This document shows, in pieces, positions 37,098-45,033 of a stretch of 64,000 nt of DNA (positions are counted from its first letter, which is position 1; the number at the start of each line of letters is the position of its first letter). A model generated the notes under the pieces. It was not told the origin of the DNA. It ran no database searches and saw nothing but the letters and a program-made list of their open reading frames with translations. The position numbers and the translations under genes are program-made. Location of the stretch: the NCBI RefSeq assembly GCF_003053725.1, contig NZ_QAYC01000006.1, positions 1 to 64,000 of the forward strand, given 5' to 3'. This DNA comes from Rhodovulum kholense (lineage in GTDB: Bacteria; Pseudomonadota; Alphaproteobacteria; Rhodobacterales; Rhodobacteraceae).

Positions 37098-37664
37098 ATG
37101 AAAGACGATTGGGCATTGGCCCTGAGAACCGGGCTTCCCGACACGCTGAGGGTCCTTCTTGCGGACTATCCGCGCGATCTCTGGGACAGCACCGTGCCCC
37201 CCGATGGTGTGACCCGCTTCTGGCTCGACCGGCATATCATGTTCCGGTCGCTTCTGGCGCAGATGGAAGACGAGGCTCGCCACCTTTACGCCGGTGCGGC
37301 GCCGCCGGAGCCCGCGATCCGCGCCGTCCGGCGCCAGGCCGCCATCTTGCTCAGCGAACTTTACGGCCATCACAAGATCGAGGATCTGCATTACTTCCCG
37401 CAGTTGGCCGCGCTCGAGCCACGGCTGGGTGCGGGCTTCGAGATCCTCGATGCCGATCACCACGCCCTTGAGGGGCATCTCGACGCCCTCGCGACGGCGG
37501 TGGGCACACTGATCGGGGCCGAGCCCGAGGCGCAGCACGACGCGGCCGGGCGGCTTCAGGCGCGGCTGGACCGGTTCGGCGGCTTCCTCGACCGTCACCT
37601 GTTTGACGAGGAAGAAATCGTCGTGCCGATCCTTCTGCGGCACGGCGAAGGGCTTGTCGGCTGA
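37098..37664 (+). CDS. Hemerythrin-domain protein
   Basis: A 188-residue cytoplasmic four-helix protein. His/acid ligand motifs expected for a di-iron site occur as RHIMF, HHKIEDLHYFP, DADHHALEGHLD and RHLFDEEEIVVP. Such proteins bind O2 or NO or help repair Fe-S clusters under stress. It follows the EamA transporter by 47 bases on the same strand. The nearby haem-c sensor and this di-iron protein both suggest redox or gas biology in this stretch (inference). Confidence 0.85.
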   Translation: MKDDWALALRTGLPDTLRVLLADYPRDLWDSTVPPDGVTRFWLDRHIMFRSLLAQMEDEARHLYAGAAPPEPAIRAVRRQAAILLSELYGHHKIEDLHYFPQLAALEPRLGAGFEILDADHHALEGHLDALATAVGTLIGAEPEAQHDAAGRLQARLDRFGGFLDRHLFDEEEIVVPILLRHGEGLVG

Positions 37665-37748
37665 GCCGCCCCTTTGATCGGTGTCAAGGACGGCGCAGAT
37701 CCCAGGCTCCTAGGCTTCGGTTCAGGTATGGGAGTACAGGAGGAGGCG

Positions 37749-37994
37749 ATGACCCACACGCCGCACGAGCTTGCCGCGGATTTTCCCGACAAGGCGCGTC
37801 TGATCGAGGCGCTGAAGGACAGCGACGCCCATTTCGCGCGCCTCTTTCAGGAATATCACGAGATCAACGGCGCGGTGCACCGGGCCGAGAGCGATGTCGA
37901 ACCGACCGACGACCTGCACCTGACCGAGATGCGCAAGACCCGGATGCATCTGAAGGACGAACTGGTCCGCATCCTAAATCAAGCCTCGGCCTGA
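37749..37994 (+). CDS. YdcH-like DUF465 family small protein
   Basis: An 81-residue helical protein. The second half (SDAHFARLFQEYHEINGAVHR, then KTRMHLKDELVRIL) matches the DUF465/YdcH family of small alphaproteobacterial proteins of unknown function. AGGAGG lies directly before the ATG at 37749, which decides it over an in-frame upstream start. It converges on pccR with an 10-base gap. Confidence 0.85.
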   Translation: MTHTPHELAADFPDKARLIEALKDSDAHFARLFQEYHEINGAVHRAESDVEPTDDLHLTEMRKTRMHLKDELVRILNQASA

Positions 37995-38004
37995 CGCCGC
38001 GCCC

Positions 38005-39408
38005 TCAGTCGGCGACCTCGTAGGGCAAGAGGCCGCGACGGTTGGCATCGACCGTCAGGCGCCGTTCCAGCGGCGGCACGGCGCGCTGGTGGCAGTCGCG
38101 GCGTTCGCAGATCCGGCACGAGATCCCTATGGGTTCGTAGGCGGCGGAATTGCCGGTATCGAGATCGTCGGCATAGACCAGCTGATCGGCATGGCGCACC
38201 TCGCAGCCCAGCCCGATGGCATAGCGGCGGACCGGGGCACGCCAGGCGCCCCCCGGTTTCGACACGTCGCGGGCCAGCGAGACATAGCGCAGCCCGTCCG
38301 GCGTCTCGGCCAGCTGGCGCAGGAACCGTCCCGGCGTCTCGAAGGCGCGATGCACGTTCCAGAGCGGGCAGGCGCCCCCGAACCGCGCGAATTGCAGCCG
38401 CGTGGTCGAGTGGCGCTTGGTGATCGTTCCGGCCTGATCGACCCGCACGAAGAAGAAGGGAAGCCCCTTGGCGCCGGGGCGCTGCAGGGTCGAAAGCCGG
38501 TGGGCCACCTGCTCGATCGAGGCGCCGAAGCGGTCCGCCAGCAGTTCCAGATCGTGGCGGGTTTCCTGCGCCGCCTCGAGGAAGCGGTTATAGGGCAGGA
38601 GTGCCGCGCCCGCGAAATAATTGGCCATGCCGATCCGGGCGATGGCGCGGGCCGCCGGGCTTTGGAACCGGGCGAGGTCCAGCGTGGCTTCCAGCAGTTG
38701 CGACTGTGTCAGAAGGGCGATCTGGTGCAATAGCTGAAACCGCCGGGTCGGGCCGCGCAGATGGCTGGACAGGGTCAGCGTGCGGCTGTCTTCGTCATAG
38801 GCACGAAGCCCGGGAATATCCTTGAAGGTCAAAGATATGCCCTGCGATTCCAATGCGGCGAGGGCGCGCTGTTCCGGGTCGGGGCCGCCTTCCGGTCCGC
38901 GTGCGAAACGTTCCGCTGCGCGGTCCATGGCGTCGATGTAATTGTCGCAATAGTGAAAGAAGTCGCGCACCTCCTCCCAAGGGGACGGCCCCAGGGACGC
39001 ATCTTCACGCCCCAGCGCCTCGTCGAGTGAGGCAAGCCGTTCATGGCTTTGGCGATAGGCGCGGTGCAGTTCCAGAAAGGCGCGGGCCAGCGCCGGGGCG
39101 TTCGAGGCGGCAAGCCTGAGATCGGCCAGCGGCGGGGCCAGGTCGCTGAAGACCGGGTCGGCCAGCGCCTCGCGCATGTCGCTGACCAGGCGTTCGGCAT
39201 CGCCTTCGGACAGTTCGGTGACGTCGAAGCCGAATTCCGAGGCCAGCGCCAGCAGCACGGAGGACGAGACCGGACGGTTGTTGTTCTCCATCTGGTTCAG
39301 ATAGGGCAGCGAGATCCCCAGCCGGGCCGCGAAGTCCTTCTGGGTCAGTCCCAGCCGCGTCCGCGTCTCGCGCAGCTTGACGCCGGCATAGAGTTTGCGT
39401 GTCGCCAT
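38005..39408 (-). CDS. pccR: PccR, short-chain fatty acyl-CoA regulator (ScfR family)
   Basis: A 467-residue regulator. Residues ~5-65 are an XRE helix-turn-helix (LTQKDFAARLGISLPYLNQ). The middle is an IrrE/ImmA-like (DUF955) region in which the metalloprotease helix is degenerate (LLHQIALL). The C-terminal ScfR domain ends in SCRICERRDCHQRAVPP. In Rhodobacter sphaeroides, PccR is reported to sense propionyl-CoA and control pccB. Here it lies 3 kb from pccB, and TTTGC boxes precede both. It is on the opposite strand to pccB, after the Bcr/CflA gene with its own promoter region. Confidence 0.9.
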   Translation of the reverse strand: MATRKLYAGVKLRETRTRLGLTQKDFAARLGISLPYLNQMENNNRPVSSSVLLALASEFGFDVTELSEGDAERLVSDMREALADPVFSDLAPPLADLRLAASNAPALARAFLELHRAYRQSHERLASLDEALGREDASLGPSPWEEVRDFFHYCDNYIDAMDRAAERFARGPEGGPDPEQRALAALESQGISLTFKDIPGLRAYDEDSRTLTLSSHLRGPTRRFQLLHQIALLTQSQLLEATLDLARFQSPAARAIARIGMANYFAGAALLPYNRFLEAAQETRHDLELLADRFGASIEQVAHRLSTLQRPGAKGLPFFFVRVDQAGTITKRHSTTRLQFARFGGACPLWNVHRAFETPGRFLRQLAETPDGLRYVSLARDVSKPGGAWRAPVRRYAIGLGCEVRHADQLVYADDLDTGNSAAYEPIGISCRICERRDCHQRAVPPLERRLTVDANRRGLLPYEVAD

Positions 39409-39420
39409 GGCGGGCCTCGC

Positions 39421-39458
39421 TTTGCGGATTTGCCACCCGTTGTGGTAGCCTTTGCAAA
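39421..39458 (-). promoter_or_regulatory. Candidate PccR operator upstream of pccR
   Basis: On the plus strand, TTTGCGGA (39421) and TTTGCCAC (39429) are adjacent 8-base units, and a perfect palindromic TTTGCAAA lies at 39451-39458. They sit 13-50 bases upstream of the pccR ATG. The same tandem pattern occurs before pccB, supporting autoregulation (inference). Confidence 0.6.
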
Positions 39459-39490
39459 GCGGTCGCGCAAGCCGGGGCTCGAATCCAGGT

Positions 39491-40726
39491 TCAGCCTTTC
39501 GGCATCGACGCGATGGGGCCTTCGCGGCTGTCGATCCAGCGCACGTAAAGCACGGCGACGACCGCGGCAGCCGAGGTTGCGGCCATGATGATCAGCAGCG
39601 GCCAGGCGCCGGTGCCGGGTTTCAGCAACGCGCCCGCCAGCGCCGAAAGTGCCGCGCCCCCGCCGATCATGATCGCCCCGCCCAGCCCGCTGGCCGTGCC
39701 CGCCAGATGCGGACGCACCGACAGCGTCCCGGCAATGGCATTGGGCAGCACCATGCCATTGCCAAGCCCGACCAGCGACATCGCTCCGAAGAAGGCCAGC
39801 GGATGCATGAGGCCAAGGCCGAACAGCGCCATCGACACGCCCGGCGCGACCAGCGCGATCAGCGTGCCCCAGAAGATCATCCCGTTGATGCCGACCCGGA
39901 CCGAGTAGCGCCCCGACAGGAAGTTGCCCCCCATGTAGCCGACCGCCACGATTCCGAAATAAAGCCCCAACGTCGAGGGAGAGAGCCCGAAGACATGGCT
40001 GCCCACGAAGGGCGCGCCGCCGAGATAGGCAAAGAAGGCGCCCGACGAGAAAGCCGCGGTCAGCGCATAGCCCCAGAAGCGGCGCGACCGCACCAGTTCG
40101 GGATACTGCCGGAACTGGCCCAGCAGGCTGACATCCCGCGGCGCGGCGGTTTCGCCCAGATCGGCCCAGACCAGCGCCAGCACGCCGAGCCCGGCCACGA
40201 CCAGGGCGGCGAAGGTCGATTGCCAGCCCCAGATCTCGTCCAGCACGCCGCCGATGGTCGGGCCGATCATCGGCACCAGTGCCATGCCCATGGTGACATA
40301 GCCGATCATCGAAGCCGCCTGGCTGTCGGCGACCATGTCGCGCACCACCGCGCGGCTCAGCACCATGCCGGTCACGATCACCGCCTGGGCCATCCGGAAG
40401 GCCATGAAGACCTCGATCGTCGGGGCCAGCATGCAGCCCAGCGTGGCGACCAGGAAAAGCGCGGTCGAGATCAGCAGTACCGGCCGCCGCCCGTAGCGGT
40501 CCGAGATCGGCCCGATCATCAGCTGCAGCACCGCGTTCACTGCCAGATAGGCCGCGACCGACAGCTGCATCACGCCATAGTCGGTGGCGAAATGCGCGGC
40601 CATCTGCGGCAGCGACGGCAGGAAGATGTTCATGGTCAGGGCCGGCAGGCCGGCCAGCAAAACCAGCGTCAGCACATGGGGTGGGGTGGTGCGGTCCAGA
40701 AAACGGACTTTGGGCTGCGGCATCAT
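39491..40726 (-). CDS. Bcr/CflA-type multidrug efflux MFS transporter
   Basis: A 411-residue, 12-helix major facilitator transporter. The DRYGRRPVLL motif between helices 2 and 3 and the start LPSLPQMAAHF are typical of the Bcr/CflA drug-proton antiporters. It runs in the same direction as pccR, 83 bases upstream, and starts 45 bases after the DUF486 gene stop. The PccR-type boxes lie between this gene and pccR, so it probably uses an upstream promoter. Confidence 0.92.
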   Translation of the reverse strand: MMPQPKVRFLDRTTPPHVLTLVLLAGLPALTMNIFLPSLPQMAAHFATDYGVMQLSVAAYLAVNAVLQLMIGPISDRYGRRPVLLISTALFLVATLGCMLAPTIEVFMAFRMAQAVIVTGMVLSRAVVRDMVADSQAASMIGYVTMGMALVPMIGPTIGGVLDEIWGWQSTFAALVVAGLGVLALVWADLGETAAPRDVSLLGQFRQYPELVRSRRFWGYALTAAFSSGAFFAYLGGAPFVGSHVFGLSPSTLGLYFGIVAVGYMGGNFLSGRYSVRVGINGMIFWGTLIALVAPGVSMALFGLGLMHPLAFFGAMSLVGLGNGMVLPNAIAGTLSVRPHLAGTASGLGGAIMIGGGAALSALAGALLKPGTGAWPLLIIMAATSAAAVVAVLYVRWIDSREGPIASMPKG

Positions 40727-40771
40727 GACTTCCGGGTAGGGGGCAAAGCGGGTCTTGTCCAGCGGGATCGG

Positions 40772-41125
40772 CTAGGACCAGCGGTGGAAGATGAAGAACG
40801 CGCCAAGCCCGATGAAGACGAAGCCAAGCGCATGATTCCAATGCAGCTCTTCTCCGAGATAGAGCACAGAGAAGCCACTGAAGACGGTCAGGGTGATGAC
40901 CTCCTGCAGCGTCTTCAGCTGGGCCGCCGAGAAATGCCCGTGGCCGATCCGGTTCGCAGGCACCTGAAGCAGGTATTCGAAGAAGGCGATGCCCCAGCTG
41001 GCGACGATCACCACGGCCAGCGGCGCCGCCTTGAACTTGAGATGCCCGTACCAGGCGAAAGTCATGAAGATATTGGACAGGACGAGAAGGCCGATCGTGA
41101 CGACGGGCACCGGCAGGGCGGGCAT
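40772..41125 (-). CDS. DUF486 (DMT-like) family small membrane protein
   Basis: A 117-residue protein with four hydrophobic segments; YGHLKFKAAPLAVVI and QVPANRIGHGHFSAAQLK match the DUF486 family. It is a small half-transporter-like protein of unknown role. ATG at 41125 gives family length; the open frame to 41239 is not conserved. It is divergent from pccB and shares its regulatory region, so PccR could affect it too. Confidence 0.85.
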   Translation of the reverse strand: MPALPVPVVTIGLLVLSNIFMTFAWYGHLKFKAAPLAVVIVASWGIAFFEYLLQVPANRIGHGHFSAAQLKTLQEVITLTVFSGFSVLYLGEELHWNHALGFVFIGLGAFFIFHRWS

Positions 41126-41192
41126 GAGGGGGCTCCGGAGGGTGGGCAGCGCCTCTGGCGATATGGCATAAAGGGGCGATCCGTCCATGACA

Positions 41193-41248
41193 TTTGCGAA
41201 TTTACAATATGCACCATGGAGGCGGGAAATAGTTTGCAAATTTACCGT
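41193..41248 (+). promoter_or_regulatory. Candidate PccR operators upstream of pccB
   Basis: Two direct repeats, TTTGCGAATTTAC (41193-41205) and TTTGCAAATTTAC (41233-41245), differ at one base and start 40 bases apart, close to four helical turns. Each reads as tandem 8-base units (TTTGCRAA then TTTACNNT). They match the pattern before pccR at 39421. Confidence 0.65.
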
Positions 41249-41261
41249 TTAACACTTTGAT
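41233..41261 (+). promoter_or_regulatory. Possible pccB promoter overlapping a PccR box
   Basis: TTTGCA (41233-41238) and TTTGAT (41256-41261) are spaced 17 bases, 52 bases before the pccB ATG. The -35-like element lies inside the downstream TTTGCAAATTTAC box. Neither hexamer is close to consensus, so this is tentative. Confidence 0.35.
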
Positions 41262-41313
41262 GAAGCTGACCACATGGCTAGGTTGCCGAAAATTTCCGTA
41301 AGGGGCATCGCCG

Positions 41314-42846
<1,533 letters not shown>

Positions 42847-42903
42847 GCCGGACGAATGGCGATGCGGGGCTGGCACATGCTGCGGGAGGAGGGCGCGCTG
42901 ACG

Positions 42904-43206
42904 ATGGCGCGGCACCTGCCCGTGCGCTTCGATCTTTGCGCAAGCGCGGCCTTCCCGCCCGCCCGCAAGGGTCGGCTGGCCCTGCAGATCCGCCAGGATC
43001 TGTGGCGCATGCTTCAGGACCTGCGCGGGTTCTCGCCGGTCATTCGAGTCGAGGAGGAGGGGCAGGGGCTGCGGGTAAGCGCCGGAGGTCGCGCCGCAGC
43101 CCCTTTCCCGCGTCTTGACTGCGAGGCCCGGATTGCCGCCCTGTTGACCAGCCCCGTCCACCGGAGCCGCTGGCTGGCCCGGGCCTGGATCGAAGGCCTG
43201 GCGTGA
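42904..43206 (+). CDS. Small conserved hypothetical in the pccB-pccA interval
   Basis: A 100-residue basic protein starting MARHLPVRFDLCASAAFPP; GRLALQIRQDLWRMLQDLRGFSPVI is its most regular part. No family recognised. An in-frame ATG at 42856 would add 16 residues; 42904 is preferred because the ribosome-like GGGAGGAGG lies between them, although at a long spacing. Its stop overlaps the next ATG (TGATG), so the two are coupled. A role in biotin-carboxylase biology is possible only from position. Confidence 0.6.
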   Translation: MARHLPVRFDLCASAAFPPARKGRLALQIRQDLWRMLQDLRGFSPVIRVEEEGQGLRVSAGGRAAAPFPRLDCEARIAALLTSPVHRSRWLARAWIEGLA

Positions 43207-43604
43207 TGGCGGCCGGGCGCGCGTTCCTTCTGGCGGCGGCGGTGCTGGTGCTGGGCGGCACCGGCACGGTGGTCGATGTGCCGTCGGGCCAGTCGGTGAC
43301 CCATCTCGACACTGTCACCGGCGAACCCGGACCGGCCGGGCTGACCGTGCGGTTCCGGTTTCTCGCCCCCGAGATCGGGCGCGAGGGGGGCACGCTGACG
43401 CCCGAAAAGGCCCAGGGCGACATGGACTATCTGTGCGAGCATTTCGCGCTGTCGCGTCTGGCCGGGGCGGGGCCGGAGCCGGCACAGATCGTCATCACGC
43501 TGATGGACCGCCCGGTGCCCTTCGGGCAGTCCGATCCCGAGGCCACGCAGTTCTTCGAGGCCTACCGTCCCGAGGCGGGGCACTGCATCTGGGAAGGGTT
43601 CTGA
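43206..43604 (+). CDS. DUF6497-like exported protein
   Basis: A 132-residue protein with an N-terminal hydrophobic leader (about residues 1-22). The mature part (GEPGPAGLTVRFRFLAPEI, QSDPEATQFFEAYRPE, CIWEGF) resembles the Rhodobacterales DUF6497 family. Two Cys near 80 and 128 may pair in the periplasm. The start overlaps the preceding stop; a GTG at 43203 is also in frame. Confidence 0.7.
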   Translation: MAAGRAFLLAAAVLVLGGTGTVVDVPSGQSVTHLDTVTGEPGPAGLTVRFRFLAPEIGREGGTLTPEKAQGDMDYLCEHFALSRLAGAGPEPAQIVITLMDRPVPFGQSDPEATQFFEAYRPEAGHCIWEGF

Positions 43605-43802
43605 GACGATGCCGATTTCCGTCCGCCCGACCGGCGCAGTGTGTCCGCCAGCCCCTTTTTCGCCACAACCGGCACGTGTCGCCGGGGCGGCATGTGCAAA
43701 GCCCGAAGATTGCTCTATCCTCCCCGAAGGTCGCCTGCGGGCGGCCTTCCATAAGTCAGGCGCCGGGTCGCGGCCCGCGCCGAAACCAGACGGGAGTGTC
43801 CT

Positions 43803-43928
43803 ATGTCCAAATGCGTCAAGACCCTTTTCGCCCTCTCGCTCGTCGCCTTCGTTGCGGCCTGCGCCCAGAAGGAAGAAGTGGTCTATGTCGAACCGGTTCA
43901 GCCCGAACCGACCTATAACAAGTACTGA
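43803..43928 (+). CDS. Very small lipoprotein (41 aa)
   Basis: A 41-codon gene. The N-terminus has a basic start, a hydrophobic stretch and the lipobox VAACAQ (Cys at residue 20), so the mature lipoprotein has only 22 residues, rich in Glu, Val, Pro and Tyr (EPVQPEPTYNKY at the end). GGGAG lies just upstream of ATG 43803. Function unknown. Confidence 0.7.
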   Translation: MSKCVKTLFALSLVAFVAACAQKEEVVYVEPVQPEPTYNKY

Positions 43929-43937
43929 TCGGGGCGA

Positions 43938-43958
43938 GGGGCGGGCGCGGCCCGCCCC
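43938..43958 (+). terminator. Hairpin after the small lipoprotein gene
   Basis: GGGGCGGGC (43938-43946) pairs perfectly with GCCCGCCCC (43950-43958) with a 3-base loop, ten bases after the stop. No T-run follows; stabiliser or weak terminator. Confidence 0.45.
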
Positions 43959-43994
43959 GGCTTCGCCGCGCCCCGGTCCCCACGGAGGCGCGCC

Positions 43995-44345
43995 ATGCTG
44001 AAACACCGGGGATTCCCGTCCCGTCTGCCCGGGACGGACTTTCAATTCACCATCCGCCGCGCGAACAAGGACGGGGCCTCCCGCCTGATCGCGCGCGAAC
44101 GCTTCGCCGACCGGCGCCCGGCCGACCGCCGCGCCGATGCGGGGTTTCTGGCCGCGCTGATCGAGCAGTTCGGCGACGCGCCGTTCGAACGCGGCAATCT
44201 CGATGCGGGGCGACTCTCCTGGCTTCTGGGCCGCGAGGTGGTGCCGGCGGAAGAGCCGTTCGATCCCGAAAGCTACGAGGCGCTGCTGCGCGTCGATCTC
44301 GACCGGGCCATGGCGACCTTCCCAGAGCTCTTCGGGGGGCAATGA
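43995..44345 (+). CDS. Hypothetical protein
   Basis: A 116-residue charged, soluble protein with two Arg/Ala/Asp-rich helices (RERFADRRPADRRADAGF). No signal or membrane segment, no recognised family. The ATG is preceded by GGAGG within ACGGAGGCGCGCC. It is followed by 350 bases without genes. Confidence 0.55.
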   Translation: MLKHRGFPSRLPGTDFQFTIRRANKDGASRLIARERFADRRPADRRADAGFLAALIEQFGDAPFERGNLDAGRLSWLLGREVVPAEEPFDPESYEALLRVDLDRAMATFPELFGGQ

Positions 44346-44697
44346 TGCGCACGAATTTGCCCAGCGCGTTTCGGGATCGGCGGGAAATTGCTCAAACCCG
44401 CTCTCCCCTGCGTTGTGCGCTTTTCTTTTGTTCCGGTTCCGGTGACAGTGATACCCGGCAGGTTGGCGATTTACCCCTAGCGCAATCTGCTTATTTTTAC
44501 CGTTACCCTTCCCCAACCCCCAGGCCTGACCCAATTTTCCGGGTCAGGCCGACCCTCCCGCAACGCCGGTCCCGCGCGCGCCTTCCTGCGCCGATTGCGT
44601 CGTTCCGCGGCAACAGTCCTGCGCATTTTCGTTTCGCCGCACGGCGCTTGCCGGTATCTTGCGCGCGCAACAACAAGATCCGTGGAGGCGGAGTAGA
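44346..44697. other. Gene-free region before the second lipoprotein, with a perfect hairpin
   Basis: This 350-base stretch is less GC-rich and has pyrimidine tracts. GGCCTGACCC (44523-44532) pairs perfectly with GGGTCAGGCC (44541-44550), loop 8 bases, without a T-tail. TTTACCGTT occurs at 44496-44504, as it does in the pccB regulatory region at 41241, but without the TTTGC half. A promoter for the lipoprotein and pccA probably lies here. Confidence 0.45.
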
Positions 44698-44901
44698 ATG
44701 CCCAGTCCAAAGTTTCTCGTGCTGCTGGCCGCAGCAGGCATGCTGGCCGGATGCAACATGTCCAATGACAGCCAGCGCGCTGTCGCGGGCGGCCTCGGCG
44801 GCGCGCTCATCGCGGATGTGCTTGACACCAACGTGGCGGCCGGTGCCGCGATCGGCGCGCTTGGCGGCGCCATGTGCGACGACGCGGGCGTGTGCCGCTG
44901 A
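44698..44901 (+). CDS. Glycine-zipper lipoprotein
   Basis: A 67-residue lipoprotein with lipobox LAGCN (Cys at about residue 18). The mature part is a Gly/Ala-rich zipper (GGLGGALIADVL, GAAIGALGGAM) as in many small outer-membrane lipoproteins. The ATG at 44698 is preceded by GGAGGCGGAGTAGA. Likely in one transcript with pccA, 132 bases further on. Confidence 0.75.
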   Translation: MPSPKFLVLLAAAGMLAGCNMSNDSQRAVAGGLGGALIADVLDTNVAAGAAIGALGGAMCDDAGVCR

Positions 44902-45033
44902 TCTGAACCGGCGGGCCGCTGGCCCGTTCGGACGAGAATTTGTGAGGGTCATCGGGGCGGCGCGCCCCGGTGGCCCTTTGCTTTGTAAGCGCCGGGGCGG
45001 GCTCGTCCGGGCGGAACGCTGGAAGGGACAGAG

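Noticed and set aside
39470-39495. tRNA-like string CTCGAATCCAGG
   Set aside because: No acceptor or anticodon stem could be built around it; it lies at the end of the Bcr/CflA gene.
44470-44504. TTTACC-type strings as PccR sites before pccA
   Set aside because: The TTTGC half seen at the three better sites is missing; pyrimidine-rich DNA makes chance matches likely.
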